Assembly: GCA_037976565.1 (NCBI GenBank)
Contig: CP137682.1
Span: 28,261,199-28,325,198 of the forward strand
Direction of reading: 5' to 3'
Length of the DNA: 64,000 nt
From: Mesocentrotus franciscanus
Taxonomy: Eukaryota; Echinodermata; Echinoidea; Camarodonta; Strongylocentrotidae
Below are positions 11,597 to 22,315 of this stretch, piece by piece. How positions within the stretch are numbered: the stretch's first letter is position 1; each line of letters begins with the position of its first letter. The notes beneath the pieces were generated by a model. The model was not told the DNA's origin. It worked only from the letters and a program-made list of their open reading frames with translations, and did not search any database. The position numbers and the translations under genes are program-made.

Positions 11597-12801
11597 CGAT
11601 AACATCATTATTAAGAACATGATTGCATGTAATAGACTCACTAACATATTCAAATTTATGGATGTTCCTTTCCTGGGGACCTAGTGACAAGTCATTCCAC
11701 ATGATTAACCTGTTATTAATGAATGAACTACACTACATGGAATCCAGTCTGCATATATTACTTGTTGCTATGTTGGACCAGCCTCAGACAAGCTTTCAGT
11801 AGGCATAACATTTGAATATGTTAGTAAACCGGTCTATTGGAGAGAAATGAATCAATGCTATATATAGATATAAATGTGATGTGGAACTCTTCTTGATAGT
11901 TCTTTAGCCATGAACACACTTGATGATATTTGTGACTTAAATTTCAAATGTTTAGAATCTTGTACCAGTCTTGACTTCTCTTGATGATCTACACCAATAT
12001 TTGACTCAATTTGAAGCTACAAATTCAAAGCAATTTGCTTCTAACTTTTTTAGCCCCACTTCAGAAACTAATATCACATGTAGCGATGTATAATAGCTAT
12101 ACTCATCTGATCTACAGATGTTAATTAGCTTGACAGTTCACTACTACTAGCTAGCTCATGAGGAAATGGTAAATAATTTTCACACACAATTAAGAACTTG
12201 AAAACGTGGAATAAAAAGTGAATACTTCACAACTCTTATTTACAACCATTACAACAGCCAACAATGTGCACATGTTGCATACATATATATGATCATAAAC
12301 TCAAAAGGCTTTGACAAAAAAGTCAAGTCTCGAGCATATACACGTACATGAAATGTAAAGAAAGATCTACAAACAAAACAATTTCATCCTTTTTGTCTAA
12401 AAAGATTTCAAACATGGCATGAATAAAGCTTTGTATCAAAATAAATTACAATTTACTTAAAATGTCATCAATGTATTAAAGGGCAGATGATTTCAAGCAG
12501 TTCATTATGCACCTATGTTTTACTATTTCAGAGGATAAACAGCATTACACATTGTGAATAAGAAAGAAGTGATTGAATTTATTGATTGTACGCAATCTAA
12601 TAAATTATTGTTATTTGTAATGTCCATTCAGCAATTCAAAGATTAAAATACTTGTGAAAATGTTCACAGAATGCAAATATTTCATTTGTTTTAGATGCTT
12701 AGCTAACATAAATATAGATAATTTTTGTATTTGTTGCTTGCTTTACCCCCAAATTATTTTAATGAAATTTGTGATTTGTATAATAAAGTATACCGGTAAG
12801 C
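11597..12801. other. Intergenic, no recognised feature
   Basis: AT-rich sequence without credible exons. It may include distal 3' UTR of the - strand gene, whose poly(A) signal would read TTTATT on the + strand (one lies near 12578). That is unproven. Confidence 0.4.
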
Positions 12802-13579
12802 CTTTAAAGTCCAAGTCCACTCCAAAAATAACTTACTTTCAATAGAAGCAGAAAAATCAGACAAACCAATCAAAAAAAGTTTGAGCAAAATCGGATAACT
12901 AATAAGAAAGTTATGAATTTTTGAAAAAGTATGTAAAACTATGGAACAATGAAAATCACTACACAAATTGCCAATTTGGTTATCAGTTTGTGACGTCATG
13001 TCCTCACTATTTATCAATTGCTTTATATAGTTTAATCCCATTAATTTCCTTTTATCCCCAAAACTTGATTTCCTCATGCCTTTGCCCAGGTTATATGATT
13101 TGTATCATATTGCGTGCATGACATTTCACAAAATCTTTTATGAATTTTGAAGAATTGATACTATTTTCTGAATATTGTATATTCATAATTATTGATTTTT
13201 ATATAAATAGTTTATCAAAATTCACATTTTTCATGATTTAACTGAAAAAATTACTCTATATTAGTGCATCCACACAAAAACATATTACTATCAATCTAAC
13301 TTGGATGCTGGTGTGAAGAAATAAGATTCTTAGGGAGAAAACAGAAATTTATATTATCAATATAAAGAAAATAATTAGTGGATAGTGAGGACATGATGTC
13401 ACAGACTCATGAGTGAGTTGCCAATTTGTCTAGTGATTTTCAAAGTTTTTCATGTCATTAAACATTCATAACTTTCTTATTAGTATCCGATTTTGCTGAA
13501 ACTGTTTTCGATTGGTTTGTCTGATTTTTCTGCTTCTATTGAAAGTAAGTTATTTTGGGAGTGGACTTGGACTTTAAAG
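12802..13579. mobile_element. Foldback/MITE transposon, 778 bp, ~200 bp inverted repeats, TTAA ends
   Basis: Arms at 12802-13010 and 13379-13579 are inverted copies with about 85-90% identity by eye: AAGTCCAAGTCCACTCC on the left and its complement GGAGTGGACTTGGACTT on the right, continuing through the shared motif AGCAAAATCGGATA. Both ends lie in CTTTAAAG, so TTAA flanks AGTCC on each side, as expected for TTAA-targeting superfamilies such as piggyBac or Kolobok. The 370 bp AT-rich centre has no transposase, so it is non-autonomous. Confidence 0.88.
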
Positions 13580-13722
13580 AAAATAAAAGTTATGTCTTTG
13601 TAGGCCTCAGCAATGAGAGTGTGCAAAATTTGATAAAACATTTAATTTCTCAACACAATAATTGAGTTCTGTTAAAGACAAACTTTGGCAATGGTATCAT
13701 TAAGTACAATTTGTGACAAATT
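13580..13722 (-). other. Proximal 3' UTR of the TEAD-motif gene
   Basis: Sequence directly after the TAA stop (13725-13723, - strand). AT-rich, nothing else recognised. Confidence 0.5.
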
Positions 13723-14071
13723 TTATAAAGCTTTCACAAGTTCGGAAAGTATGGCGGAATGATTCTGTTCGACACTAAGCGAGGGAAGTGACAGCATGCG
13801 ATTGTTGTCACCGCGGATTGTCACGATGGCTAATTGTGACGACGGGCCACTGCTTTGCCGAGTCGACTCTAAGGACAACATCGGGAGGAGGCCCTCTGCG
13901 ACACTGTCGATCATGTATGGGTCGTCACCGGTGAGGTAGGGGTGATGGAGTGTGGGGGCAGGGTTGCCGCTGGTTGGGGTGGTGTTGTTATTGTTGTTGG
14001 AGGCGTTGGCTGCTGTTTGGGCTGCTGCTACTGCTAGCACGGCTGCTTGAGGGTTATACTCTCGCTTTGGC
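13723..14071 (-). CDS. TEAD-motif/AT-hook protein, terminal exon
   Basis: The exon follows TTTCATCAG and ends with TAA. Its first base completes the Arg of GRP, forming RRGRPKREY with the preceding exon: a canonical AT-hook (RGRP core with flanking basic residues) that binds the minor groove of AT-rich DNA. After it come NPQAAVLAVAAAQTAANAS, five Asn, a Pro/Thr-rich stretch, then a better-ordered tail with DDPYMIDSVAEGLLPMLSLE and ending LSVEQNHSAILSELVKAL. The last 60 residues have alternating hydrophobic spacing and could form helices. Composition changes sharply from low complexity to this tail, suggesting a conserved functional end. I do not recognise the C-terminal domain. Confidence 0.8.
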
Positions 14072-14508
14072 CTGATGAAAGGAAAGGGAAACAAGTAATA
14101 AGACAGAATATTAAATACATGTGCAGTTTTTGTGTTTGTAATACTTAATAATACAATGCTAAAACTACAGGGTTGTTTATCTATTTTCAGTATCTTTTTG
14201 GTAATGACAAAAGTAAATCTTATCAATGTAAATGTTTGTAATTTGAAATTTTGAAATTTAAAGAATGTGTTAATCTTCAATCCATAAATTCATAACACTG
14301 TACAATCAGAAACTTTCACGTGTGAATAACTTTTGAGAATTTCTCAAGCAATCTTGATTTCAATAAGTTTTCATGCGAGGAAACTAACAAATTAATAATT
14401 TCAAAACACACTTTGCAATATGTGGAAGTTTCTTGCTACAAAAAAAAATCGGTAACATTTTTTTCAAAGCCCAAAGTTTCTGGTTTGACAGTGATAAGAT
14501 GTACATAC
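14072..14508 (-). other. Intron of the TEAD-motif gene
   Basis: - strand intron from GTATGTAC (donor ends at 14508) to TTTCATCAG. No other features. Confidence 0.8.
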
Positions 14509-14955
14509 CTTCCTCTCCTTACAATCTTCTTTTTGCCGTCTCCATCAAACCCTTCAAAAAGCTTCGCAAGCAGCTCTGAGTTTGCTGGAGACACTCTCAC
14601 TATCCTCGGTGGGGGTCTCGGCTGTTTCTTCTTGGCCTCTGGAGGAGCTGTTTACTGGACTCCAGCCCACCCTCCTTGAGATCGCGCATCTTCTCTTTAT
14701 CCCGTGGACTCTCCTTATCCCGGCCCATATCTCTATCCCGAGGAGATAGGTCCTTTTCTCGAGGGAATAGTCTCGTTCTCTAGGGAGACCTCCCTCTCAC
14801 GCGATAAGTCTCTTTCTTTGTCTTTCTCTAGTTTGATGGATAAAGAGTCTTTGTCAATGAGGGTGTCTTTTTTCTCCTTTAACCTGACATCAGGTTGATC
14901 CCCCTCTCTGCTCTCGACATTCTCACCATCTGAGGGCGGTGTCACGGTCTGATAT
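14509..14955 (-). CDS. TEAD-motif/AT-hook protein, Lys/Glu/Arg-rich exon with frame break
   Basis: The acceptor TTCTTTCAG precedes 14955 and the donor GAGGAAG|GTATGT ends the exon. The frame starts YQTVTPPSDGENVESREG, then becomes highly charged (KDKERDLSREREVSLENE) and meets a stop at 14735-14733. A +1 frame is open from about 14782 to 14600 and continues in the same style (SPRDRDMGRDKESPRDKEKM). The original frame resumes after about 14652 with KKKQPRPPPRIVRVSPANSE and LLAKLFEGFDGDGKKK, and supplies the start of the AT-hook. Either two compensating single-base changes are present, or a 162 bp GT-AG intron (14800 to 14639) is removed, which also restores the frame. The charged region is probably disordered. 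Confidence 0.65.
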
Positions 14956-17900
14956 CTGAAAGAATGAAAAGAGAAAGGAATCCATCTTTAGAGGTAAAGA
15001 ATTTACAAGACCTTGCTGCAGATCAATACACGACAGACGTAAGGATTAATCTAGCTGCACATAGAGCTAGCTAAACTAAATAGGGGAAATGATCCTTAAG
15101 TTGCTTCAGGTGTATTCTGACAAAAATTTGCCAAAAAAAAAATCAAGTCATCAACTCTTCAGTTACTCACTAGACCTAATTGAATCGTCAAATGCTTCTT
15201 TAAGAGAAACCATTTTAAAATTGCATTATTTGGGTTGTGTTGTTCTCTCACTAATTAAATGAATACATGCACAAATCCATCTTCATTTATCTATGCATCA
15301 GCACAATTCTCCTACCTCAAATTCTATTCTTTTTCTAATAACTATATATACATTTCTCTTTTTCATACTAATTTTTTCCTTCACTTTCTGCCTCTATCAC
15401 ATACAGTTACATGTATCCTTGCATAAATGGAATCTGTTGGGACCCCAACAAAAAAAATTTGACTTAGGAGCATAGTTTGGTTTATACAAAAAAGTTGATT
15501 TGACTACCGGGTAGGTAAAATTTGATTTGTGCAACTTTGGGTTTAATATGCAGAGTAAACTGTATATGTGACCCCACTTCACAAAACCACCAAATTGTTG
15601 AATGGTGTGATTTTCAGTTAGAGCTCAATAAAGGTGTATTTGGTCAAATTGATTGAATTTTAGTTTTTTCATTTCGTGAAAGAGTATAATTTCTTCTATC
15701 TAATTTCCACATTTTGAAGCACCAAACAATCGAGAAGTAGGATTTTTTTGGGGTGCTTTGTAGGCCTATGTTTGTCTGATTTTGAGTTTTATGTAGTAGA
15801 TGTAATTTTCTTTTTTGAGACCCTGGCTACTAGTCTCATTTCAATCTCCCATAACTTTAAAACAGAGTGAGGTTTTGCATTGATACATAAACAAAATAAA
15901 GAACACAATTTGTATAATTGGTGTGCCAACTTTTACACAAAATTTGACCATCCCTTCACATTATTTCTTTTAATAGAGATCTAATCTCCCTTTTGTCACC
16001 TTGCACAATTCCTTGGAGAGTCAGACAACAGGATTTAAATCTCCCTTTTTTTCTAGAGTAACATTCTTTGCGACAGGGCATTCTCCTCCTTTTACAATAG
16101 GTTTAGGAATGTATGTTATTCTGAGATATATATCATTTAAAGAGAAAGACCAGTTCTGGTCATGCGATTGCATTGTGAAAGAAACGTTGTGGAATCGATC
16201 AGAAAAGGTTGATCATCTAGCATATAAGTATTGGTGTGTACTGCAAGGTTCTGGAATCATCAAAATGATAAGAAATTTTGCCCAGTCTTGGTAAAGTTAC
16301 AAGCACTGTACACAGAAAGATGTATATGGGACTACGCGACCACGCGCGATATCTATTTGGTCCAAATAGATATAATAATTTACCAAATATATCAATTATT
16401 AGGCGGTTTCCCGACTTTCCCGGCAAAATTTGTATCATCACGTATTAGTCAAAACATATTCTTTCACATAATTGGTAATGAGAGCTTCCATTTCATTTTT
16501 TTTGAGAGAGAGGCGTTTCCAAAACTGGTCTTTACCTTTAAAGCTGAGAATCTACTCTTTCAGAATCAGACCTAAATTAAAAAGTAATCTTTTGGTGACT
16601 TTTATGCGTTTTTTTGGTGAAGGGTCACATACGCAAGTCATTGCACTCAAATACCCATACCACTCATTTTTTACTTGTACAATGTTGCATATATTAAAGA
16701 AAAAGCATATATGTTTTTTTCTCATTACTTAGATTGCGTGTACATACACACATGTATATTGTACACATGTAGGGGTCATAATACATGTAGTTTGAATACA
16801 ATTAATGTTGAATCCCTCAAAATGATTAGAACATTGCATCTATTTTTAAGAAATTATATTGCAGGGTAATAAACAGATTTTTGTTTACAGAAGAGAACTC
16901 TGATTATCCACAGAAAAGTTGCGATTTTCTAAGGTGTGGTCCTTATATGCAGAATTTTGTCTAGAGTATGGTTTCATCTATCCACGGCTTCAAAGTACAT
17001 TGCTCTTTGCTGCCATTTATTTATTCTATAGCTAGAGAAAATTGCTCATTTTTATGTGGAAATGCAATATATTGTAAAAATGATCACTCTTGGGATAGTC
17101 TTAAAATACCATGAATATTTCGCCCAAATTAAAAAGATATTCATTGTCGATGAAGACTGTCCACTTATTATATTATTACACTGCCATGGTATGCATGCAT
17201 GCATATCTGTGGGATAATTATAATAATTCTAATTATACCATTATAATTGTAATCATAATTTAGAGTGAGTGATTTTCAGCAGTACAATATACCAAGAGCA
17301 GATCAAAGTAAAAAAGAAGAAAAGAATAGGAAAAAATATATGCTGCATGTTACCCAGTTGAGAGTACTGTGCACATGTATGTAGTAGATTCATGTACATG
17401 TACATGTATAGAGGTTAAATTCATAGCTATTTCACATTAATGGCTTTTTAGAAGGAATGTGACACTGTTGCACAATGATGAAAAATGAGAAAATCAAAGA
17501 TACAAGAGAGAAAATGGGTAGCAATTTCCCCGGAGATCAAGAAAAAGCCTTTTATAAACACCATGCTGAAATACTTTTGGCATCTAATTCTCCCGAGTCC
17601 ATATTGAGAAGGAAGCTAAACGATCATTGATATTGGAAGTGAAGTGGAAATCTATACATCATCAATCAGAGGTTCTATCGATTACAGTTTGCCCCACTAG
17701 GTATGGCTTGGTGCAGAGGAGGAAGTGTAGATCATAATAAAAACACGACACAAACAATCCACGGTTGCCATGACGACGGGAGTAGCCACATACTCGAGTG
17801 CATCAAATTGATGGTTTGGCATTGTGCTCGGCTGAATTGACTGATTGTAAATGCACTTGTACCTACAGAGCGCATAATGTAGGCTGTGATGAAAGACCGG

Positions 17901-17963
17901 TATCGTGTAGCAAGTTTCACTGCCTGCAGGTATATTCATGCAGTGGCTTGCAGTCCAATGGGT

Positions 17964-18513
17964 TTCTCCTCCTCCTCCTCCTTCTCCTCCTCCTCCTTCT
18001 TCTTCTTCTTCGTCTTCTTCTTCTTCCTCCTCCTCCTCCTTCTTTCTCCTACTCTAATTCCTCCTCCTCCTCCTCCTCCTCCTCCCTCCTCCTCCTCCTC
18101 CTCCCTCCTCCTCCTCCTCCTCCTCCTCCTCCTCCTCCTCCTCCTCCTCTTCTTCTTCTTCTTCTTCTTCTTCTTCTTTTTCTTTTCCTCCTCCTCCTCC
18201 TCTTCTTCTTCTTCTTCTTCTTCTTCTTCTTCTTCTTTTTCCTCCTCCTCCTCTAATTCCTCTTCCTCCTTCTCTTTCTTCTTCTTCTTCTTCTTCTTCT
18301 TATTCTTCTTCCTCCTCTTCTTCCTCCTCCTCCTCCTCCTCTAATTCCTCCTCCTCCTCTTCCTTTTCCTTTTCCTCTTCCTCTTCCTCTTCCTCTTCCT
18401 CTTCCTCTTCTTCTTCTTCTTCTTCTGCCCCTTCTCCTTCTCCTTTTCCTTTTCCTTCTCCTTCTCCTCCTTCTCTTTCTTCTTCATCTTCTTATTCTTA
18501 TTTTTCTTCTTTT
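17964..18513 (+). repeat. ~550 bp polypyrimidine (TCC/TTC/TTTCC)n tract
   Basis: Almost uninterrupted pyrimidines on the + strand: (TCC)n and (TTC)n blocks, then (TTCCTC)n and (CTTCTC)n. On the host gene's transcript this is a pure purine GGA/GAA tract. Open frames across it (poly-Ser, poly-Leu, poly-Pro, poly-Phe) come only from the repeat. Such mirror-repeat tracts can form triplex (H-DNA). Confidence 0.95.
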
Positions 18514-18539
18514 TATCAACTATTCTACTTTGAGATTTT

Positions 18540-18640
18540 TATCATAAAGTAATAACAATAATAATAAGAATAATAAACAGTGCTTATAAAGCACTTTCCA
18601 CCAAAGTCTATAAGCGCTAGTATTACGGAAATAAGCTTCT
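18540..18640 (-). mobile_element. Retroposon 3'-end fragment with (AAT)n tail (tentative)
   Basis: AATAATAATAAGAATAATAA is followed by a GCTTATAAAGCAC and TATAAGCGCT pattern. The same (AAT)n next to a TAAAGCACTT pattern occurs at 37035-37135. Such ends are common in non-LTR retroposon tails of marine invertebrates; the family is not determined. Confidence 0.35.
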
Positions 18641-19387
18641 TTGAGAGTATTTAAAGAAATTCACATTCATCATGGTATGACATACAATGTGCATGCCTGT
18701 CTTCGCATAAATTATATTCTTTGAGCTTTAAATTTGTTTCATATGAGAGAAACCACTGTAAGTTAAGAGCTATTATGAAAAAATATCCATGTGGAAGAAA
18801 GCTGCAAATAGCTCTGGTGTACAACCATTAAAGAGTGCTATTTCAAAATTACACTTTTACGTACATGTACATGTTGTGTAGAATAGAAAATCCAATCGAG
18901 CTGTAGATATACAGTTCATATTCATGTAGTATTTCCATCAATGATCACTTGCTATAATTTTAATTTAATTTTAGTTTGACCTGAAATTGTATGATTTCTA
19001 ATAAGTTTGTGCATTCTCTGTTGAAATATCATTTCAACAAGCCTTTTTGTATTTTTCACAATCCTAGTACTGTTACTTAAATGTTAATGATTTGTCAATG
19101 ACATTTGAAGAAGAAAAATAAAATGATCTGATCCAGTTAATAAAATTCTTTCTATTTCTGGCATGTAGGGTCTAATTATGAAGACTACATAACCGGCACA
19201 AGTACAGGTACACGTAGCAATCAATTCATCGGTAGATGGGAGACACAGTCACAGAACATCATCACGTAAGAGGCTCCTCTTTGAGATAATGAGCAAAAAA
19301 TTACCCAGCTTTCTTCCAATTTATCTGCAATACAGATGTGCATCGAAAGAAGAATTTCGGGCTGAGATTTATGGTCTGGGGTCTAGG

Positions 19388-19740
19388 GATGAATGTTAAT
19401 GATGACAATGATCATGAGGAGGAGGAGGGTGATAATGATGATGAAAATGATGATGAAAATGATGATGAAAATGAGGATGGAAAGGAGAAGGAGAAGAAAG
19501 ATGGTTGAGAATGATACAGGAGAATGATGATGATGGTGATGGTGATGATGATGGAAGGGGAATAGGGGATTATGAGGATAAATGAGGAGGAGGGGAAGGA
19601 GGAGCATTTATAGCAAGAGTGGGGTCAGAAGGAGGATGGGGATGGTGATAATGATAAGGAAGAGGATTATGGAGATCAGTGATGATGAGGATATGATGAT
19701 GATGATGATGATGATGATGACGATGACCAGTGAAAAAAAT
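19388..19740. repeat. ATG/GAT-rich microsatellite cluster
   Basis: Interrupted (GATGAT)n and GGA-rich sequence, with a clean (ATG)n run around 19695-19720. More (GAT)n lies at 19890-19950 and 20295-20325. Confidence 0.85.
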
Positions 19741-21640
19741 TGTACAAGGGTATAGTGAGCAAGTTAGTCCAAGAAAGCTCTAGCATACATGTAGCTCTTG
19801 TAATTTTGAAAAGAACTCTGGTTATAAAAAAGCAAAACAAAAGCTGCTGTATAAATCTTGACACAGCATATAAAGATTTTTTTTTAATGAGGATGATGAT
19901 GACAATGATGATGATGAAGTAAATAGTAATGATGAGGTTGATGTTGAAGACGAATGTGATATAATAATGCAGATTGTAAACTAGTGATAAAGATTATAAA
20001 TACATGTACATGTATGCACAATTACAATGATAGAATTGTAAAATACATTTGTACTCGCAATAAACGACCGAGGCTTAAAAGGTTCCATGATGAATGAGAT
20101 GAGGAGTTAGATATCACCATGGCAACTGGAGAGGATGCGGTGGCAGTAGTAGGTAAGGATGATGGAGATGGTGGTGATGCTGATGGGGGATATCACTGAT
20201 ATCAGAGAGCATCTGGGGAATGCATTTAAGGGACAGAAGAATGGATGAGGAGTGATTTGCATTTTTGAGGTGAAATAAATAATATGGGATTGTGTAATGA
20301 TGATTACGATGATGATGATGATAATGAGATAAAGAAGATGTGAGATTATAAAGGTGGTATAATGTAATGGTAAATATGTCAAAGGTACTATAATGGTCAT
20401 AGAAAATATGTGTTACTTTCATTCTAATTCATATATTTATCTAATTATCTTTTCTTCCATTATTGCCCCCTCTTCTCTCTTTCTCTCTCTCTCACTTCCT
20501 CCTCCTCCCTCTCTCTCTCTCTATTTCTCTATATTTCTCCATTTCTATATTTACATGTACATGTATCTGTCCCTCTGTTAATGCTCTAATGAATATGCAT
20601 ATAGAGTTGTCTTACAGTTGTTAATATGAAGAACAAGATTTCTTGTCTTATTGCTGTATGAATAACTTTCAAATGACAGCTTTCATAATAACAAGAGAAG
20701 ATAGTTTCACAGGAATTCTGTGAGATTTTCCCCATCCATATGATCTAGCTTCCCATCAGCTTCTGTACTAAAAACATATACTTTCAAGTCACTACTGATT
20801 TCACCTATAGTTGTCATTTCATTATAAGAGATAAAATATTTTATGATTTTGGATGCAAAGTGTTCTGCGAACATTCCCTTCCTAATTCTCATGGCGCTGC
20901 TCTGGGGAGAAATGCAGGCTCGATTCATATTCATGCGTTGTCGTCAGGATGTACAAATGCAGTGATTGTGACGAATCCGTGTACACCAACGAATGCAAAG
21001 AAACGTGAAATGAATACAATATTCTTCAATGTGTGGTGAACTGGTGATGGGCGTGATAATAGATTAAAGATTGTGTGACACCATATAGGAAATACAAATC
21101 AGTGGAACTATCAATTATATTTATAATAGCATTGATATACTGGAACCCCTGGAGAGCTAGCAGTTTCAAATTATTTATGCTCATTATCAAAATGGATTGA
21201 GAGTTCCACTAAACATGACACAGATGTGCAGTGTGTTTTTGTTGATGACATGGCTACAGCATGAGTACTTCTTAGGCTAATAATGAAGTAATCTAAATGA
21301 ACACATGCTACATTTGTAAGGGGGGGGGGGGTCAAAACCCCAAAAATGTAAAAAAAGAAAAAGAAAAGAATGAAGACAAAAAAAAGGTGAGGCCATTTGC
21401 CCCATGGGGTGGTATTCTGAAGACCATTTCATTGGTAGTTTTGGGATTTCAGTTGTCATAATTGTTACAATGAGCATTTAATAAATAATAGCTTGTACAC
21501 GTACATGTACACGTAAGTGGATGCGTATGCGGATACTTCACAAAGATGTCTGTGCGAACACCAATGAGATGTGATTAAATGCAGCATACATGTATAATTG
21601 AAATTTAGTATGACAATGACAATAACACAGATACAATCGT

Positions 21641-21710
21641 CTGTTTGAAGCAGAAGGGCATTGACTCTGTGTTTAAGTATATGAGTTGATGCTCTTTTGA
21701 CTCCAAACAG
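21641..21710. repeat. Dispersed hairpin element, copy 2
   Basis: CTGTTTGAAGCAGAAGGGC...TTGACTC on the left pairs with GAGTTGATGCTCTTTTGACT...CCAAACAG on the right; arms of about 27 bp with several mismatches and a ~16 bp loop. Confidence 0.65.
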
Positions 21711-22174
21711 ACAAAATTAAAGATAAATGTAATTTTTTAAATGCCAACTATGATTTCTAACCTGGTTTGGGTTACTAGTTTATGGTTACACTCATGTTTT
21801 GGATCATATTGCATTTCCACCTTTTTATTTTCTTTAATGGATAGTATCAAGCAAACAGAAGAGGAACATACCAATGTTTTAATAATTTAGGCACTTAGAA
21901 ATCTAGATCTAATTCTCTTCAAAGAGAAATAGCACCTTATTCTCTCATTTGTTTTTTCACACAACATGAAGCTATTACAAAAGTTTAGATTAATTTTGTC
22001 TTTTAAGCTGCCATTTACAATGTATTGCTATCATTCAAACTGCTTATTTACAATGTAAATATACATGAACATGTATAATATTCTATTTATATGCTACTGA
22101 GTGTAGCAAATATATGTAGTATGAAACAGTAGCCAGGATTTTCATCAAAAGCCAATCACTCTACAGTACCTTAC

Positions 22175-22315
22175 CTGCCAGGTCCGAGTTGGACTGTTCC
22201 ATTTTGCAGAGGGGAGGAAGAACAGAGTACATCGAGCCAGGAGATGCTGAATTGACGGTGTTAGGCTGCTGCCAAAAGGATTGTGGGAGGGCTCGTAACC
22301 TCATCGGAATCGGTT
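22175..22315 (-). CDS. TEAD-motif protein, exon with YAP/FAM181-type omega-loop
   Basis: A 141 bp exon bounded on the - strand by TTGAACTTTTCAG and CTGGCAG|GTAAGG. With the last base of exon 34326-33929 it reads EPIPMRLRALPQSFWQQPN, then TVNSASPGSMYSVLPPLCKM. YAP's TEAD-binding omega-loop is VPMRLRKLPDSFFKPP: Met, both Arg, Leu, Pro, Ser, the first Phe and the last Pro are all kept. The second aromatic is Trp, as in FAM181A (as I recall, MRKRQLPASFWEEP). In YAP these residues pack on interface 3 of TEAD transcription factors. YAP's upstream LFNAV-type helix is absent, as in FAM181 proteins, and no WW domain is seen. Expected role: nuclear TEAD cofactor or competitor of YAP. The symbol is left open because the overall architecture does not match FAM181. 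Confidence 0.85.

Larger units (their letters stand above)
14956..22174 (-). other. Large intron(s), 7.2 kb; at least one exon may be missed here
   Basis: Exon 22175-22315 leaves one base of a split codon, but exon 14509-14955 needs two, so a further exon or an alternative splice site should lie between. I could not identify it. The region holds the pyrimidine tract (17964-18513), an (AAT)n-tailed retroposon-like fragment (about 18540-18640), ATG/GAT-rich repeats (19388-19740), a 10 bp-stem palindrome at 16349-16373 and one hairpin-family copy (21641-21710). Confidence 0.55.

Noticed and set aside
17798..18344. Long open frames of poly-Ser, poly-Leu, poly-Pro and poly-Phe
   Set aside because: Produced by the TCC/TTC repeat in all three frames.
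20707..20934. 75-codon - strand open frame (MNMNRACISPQSS...) considered as the missing exon of the TEAD-motif gene
   Set aside because: It ends in a stop codon and lacks convincing flanking splice sites that would give the needed phase.
22175..22315. Identification of the - strand gene as YAP/Yorkie
   Set aside because: No WW domain exons, no LFNAV-type helix before the omega-loop, Trp instead of the second Phe, and a different C-terminus.
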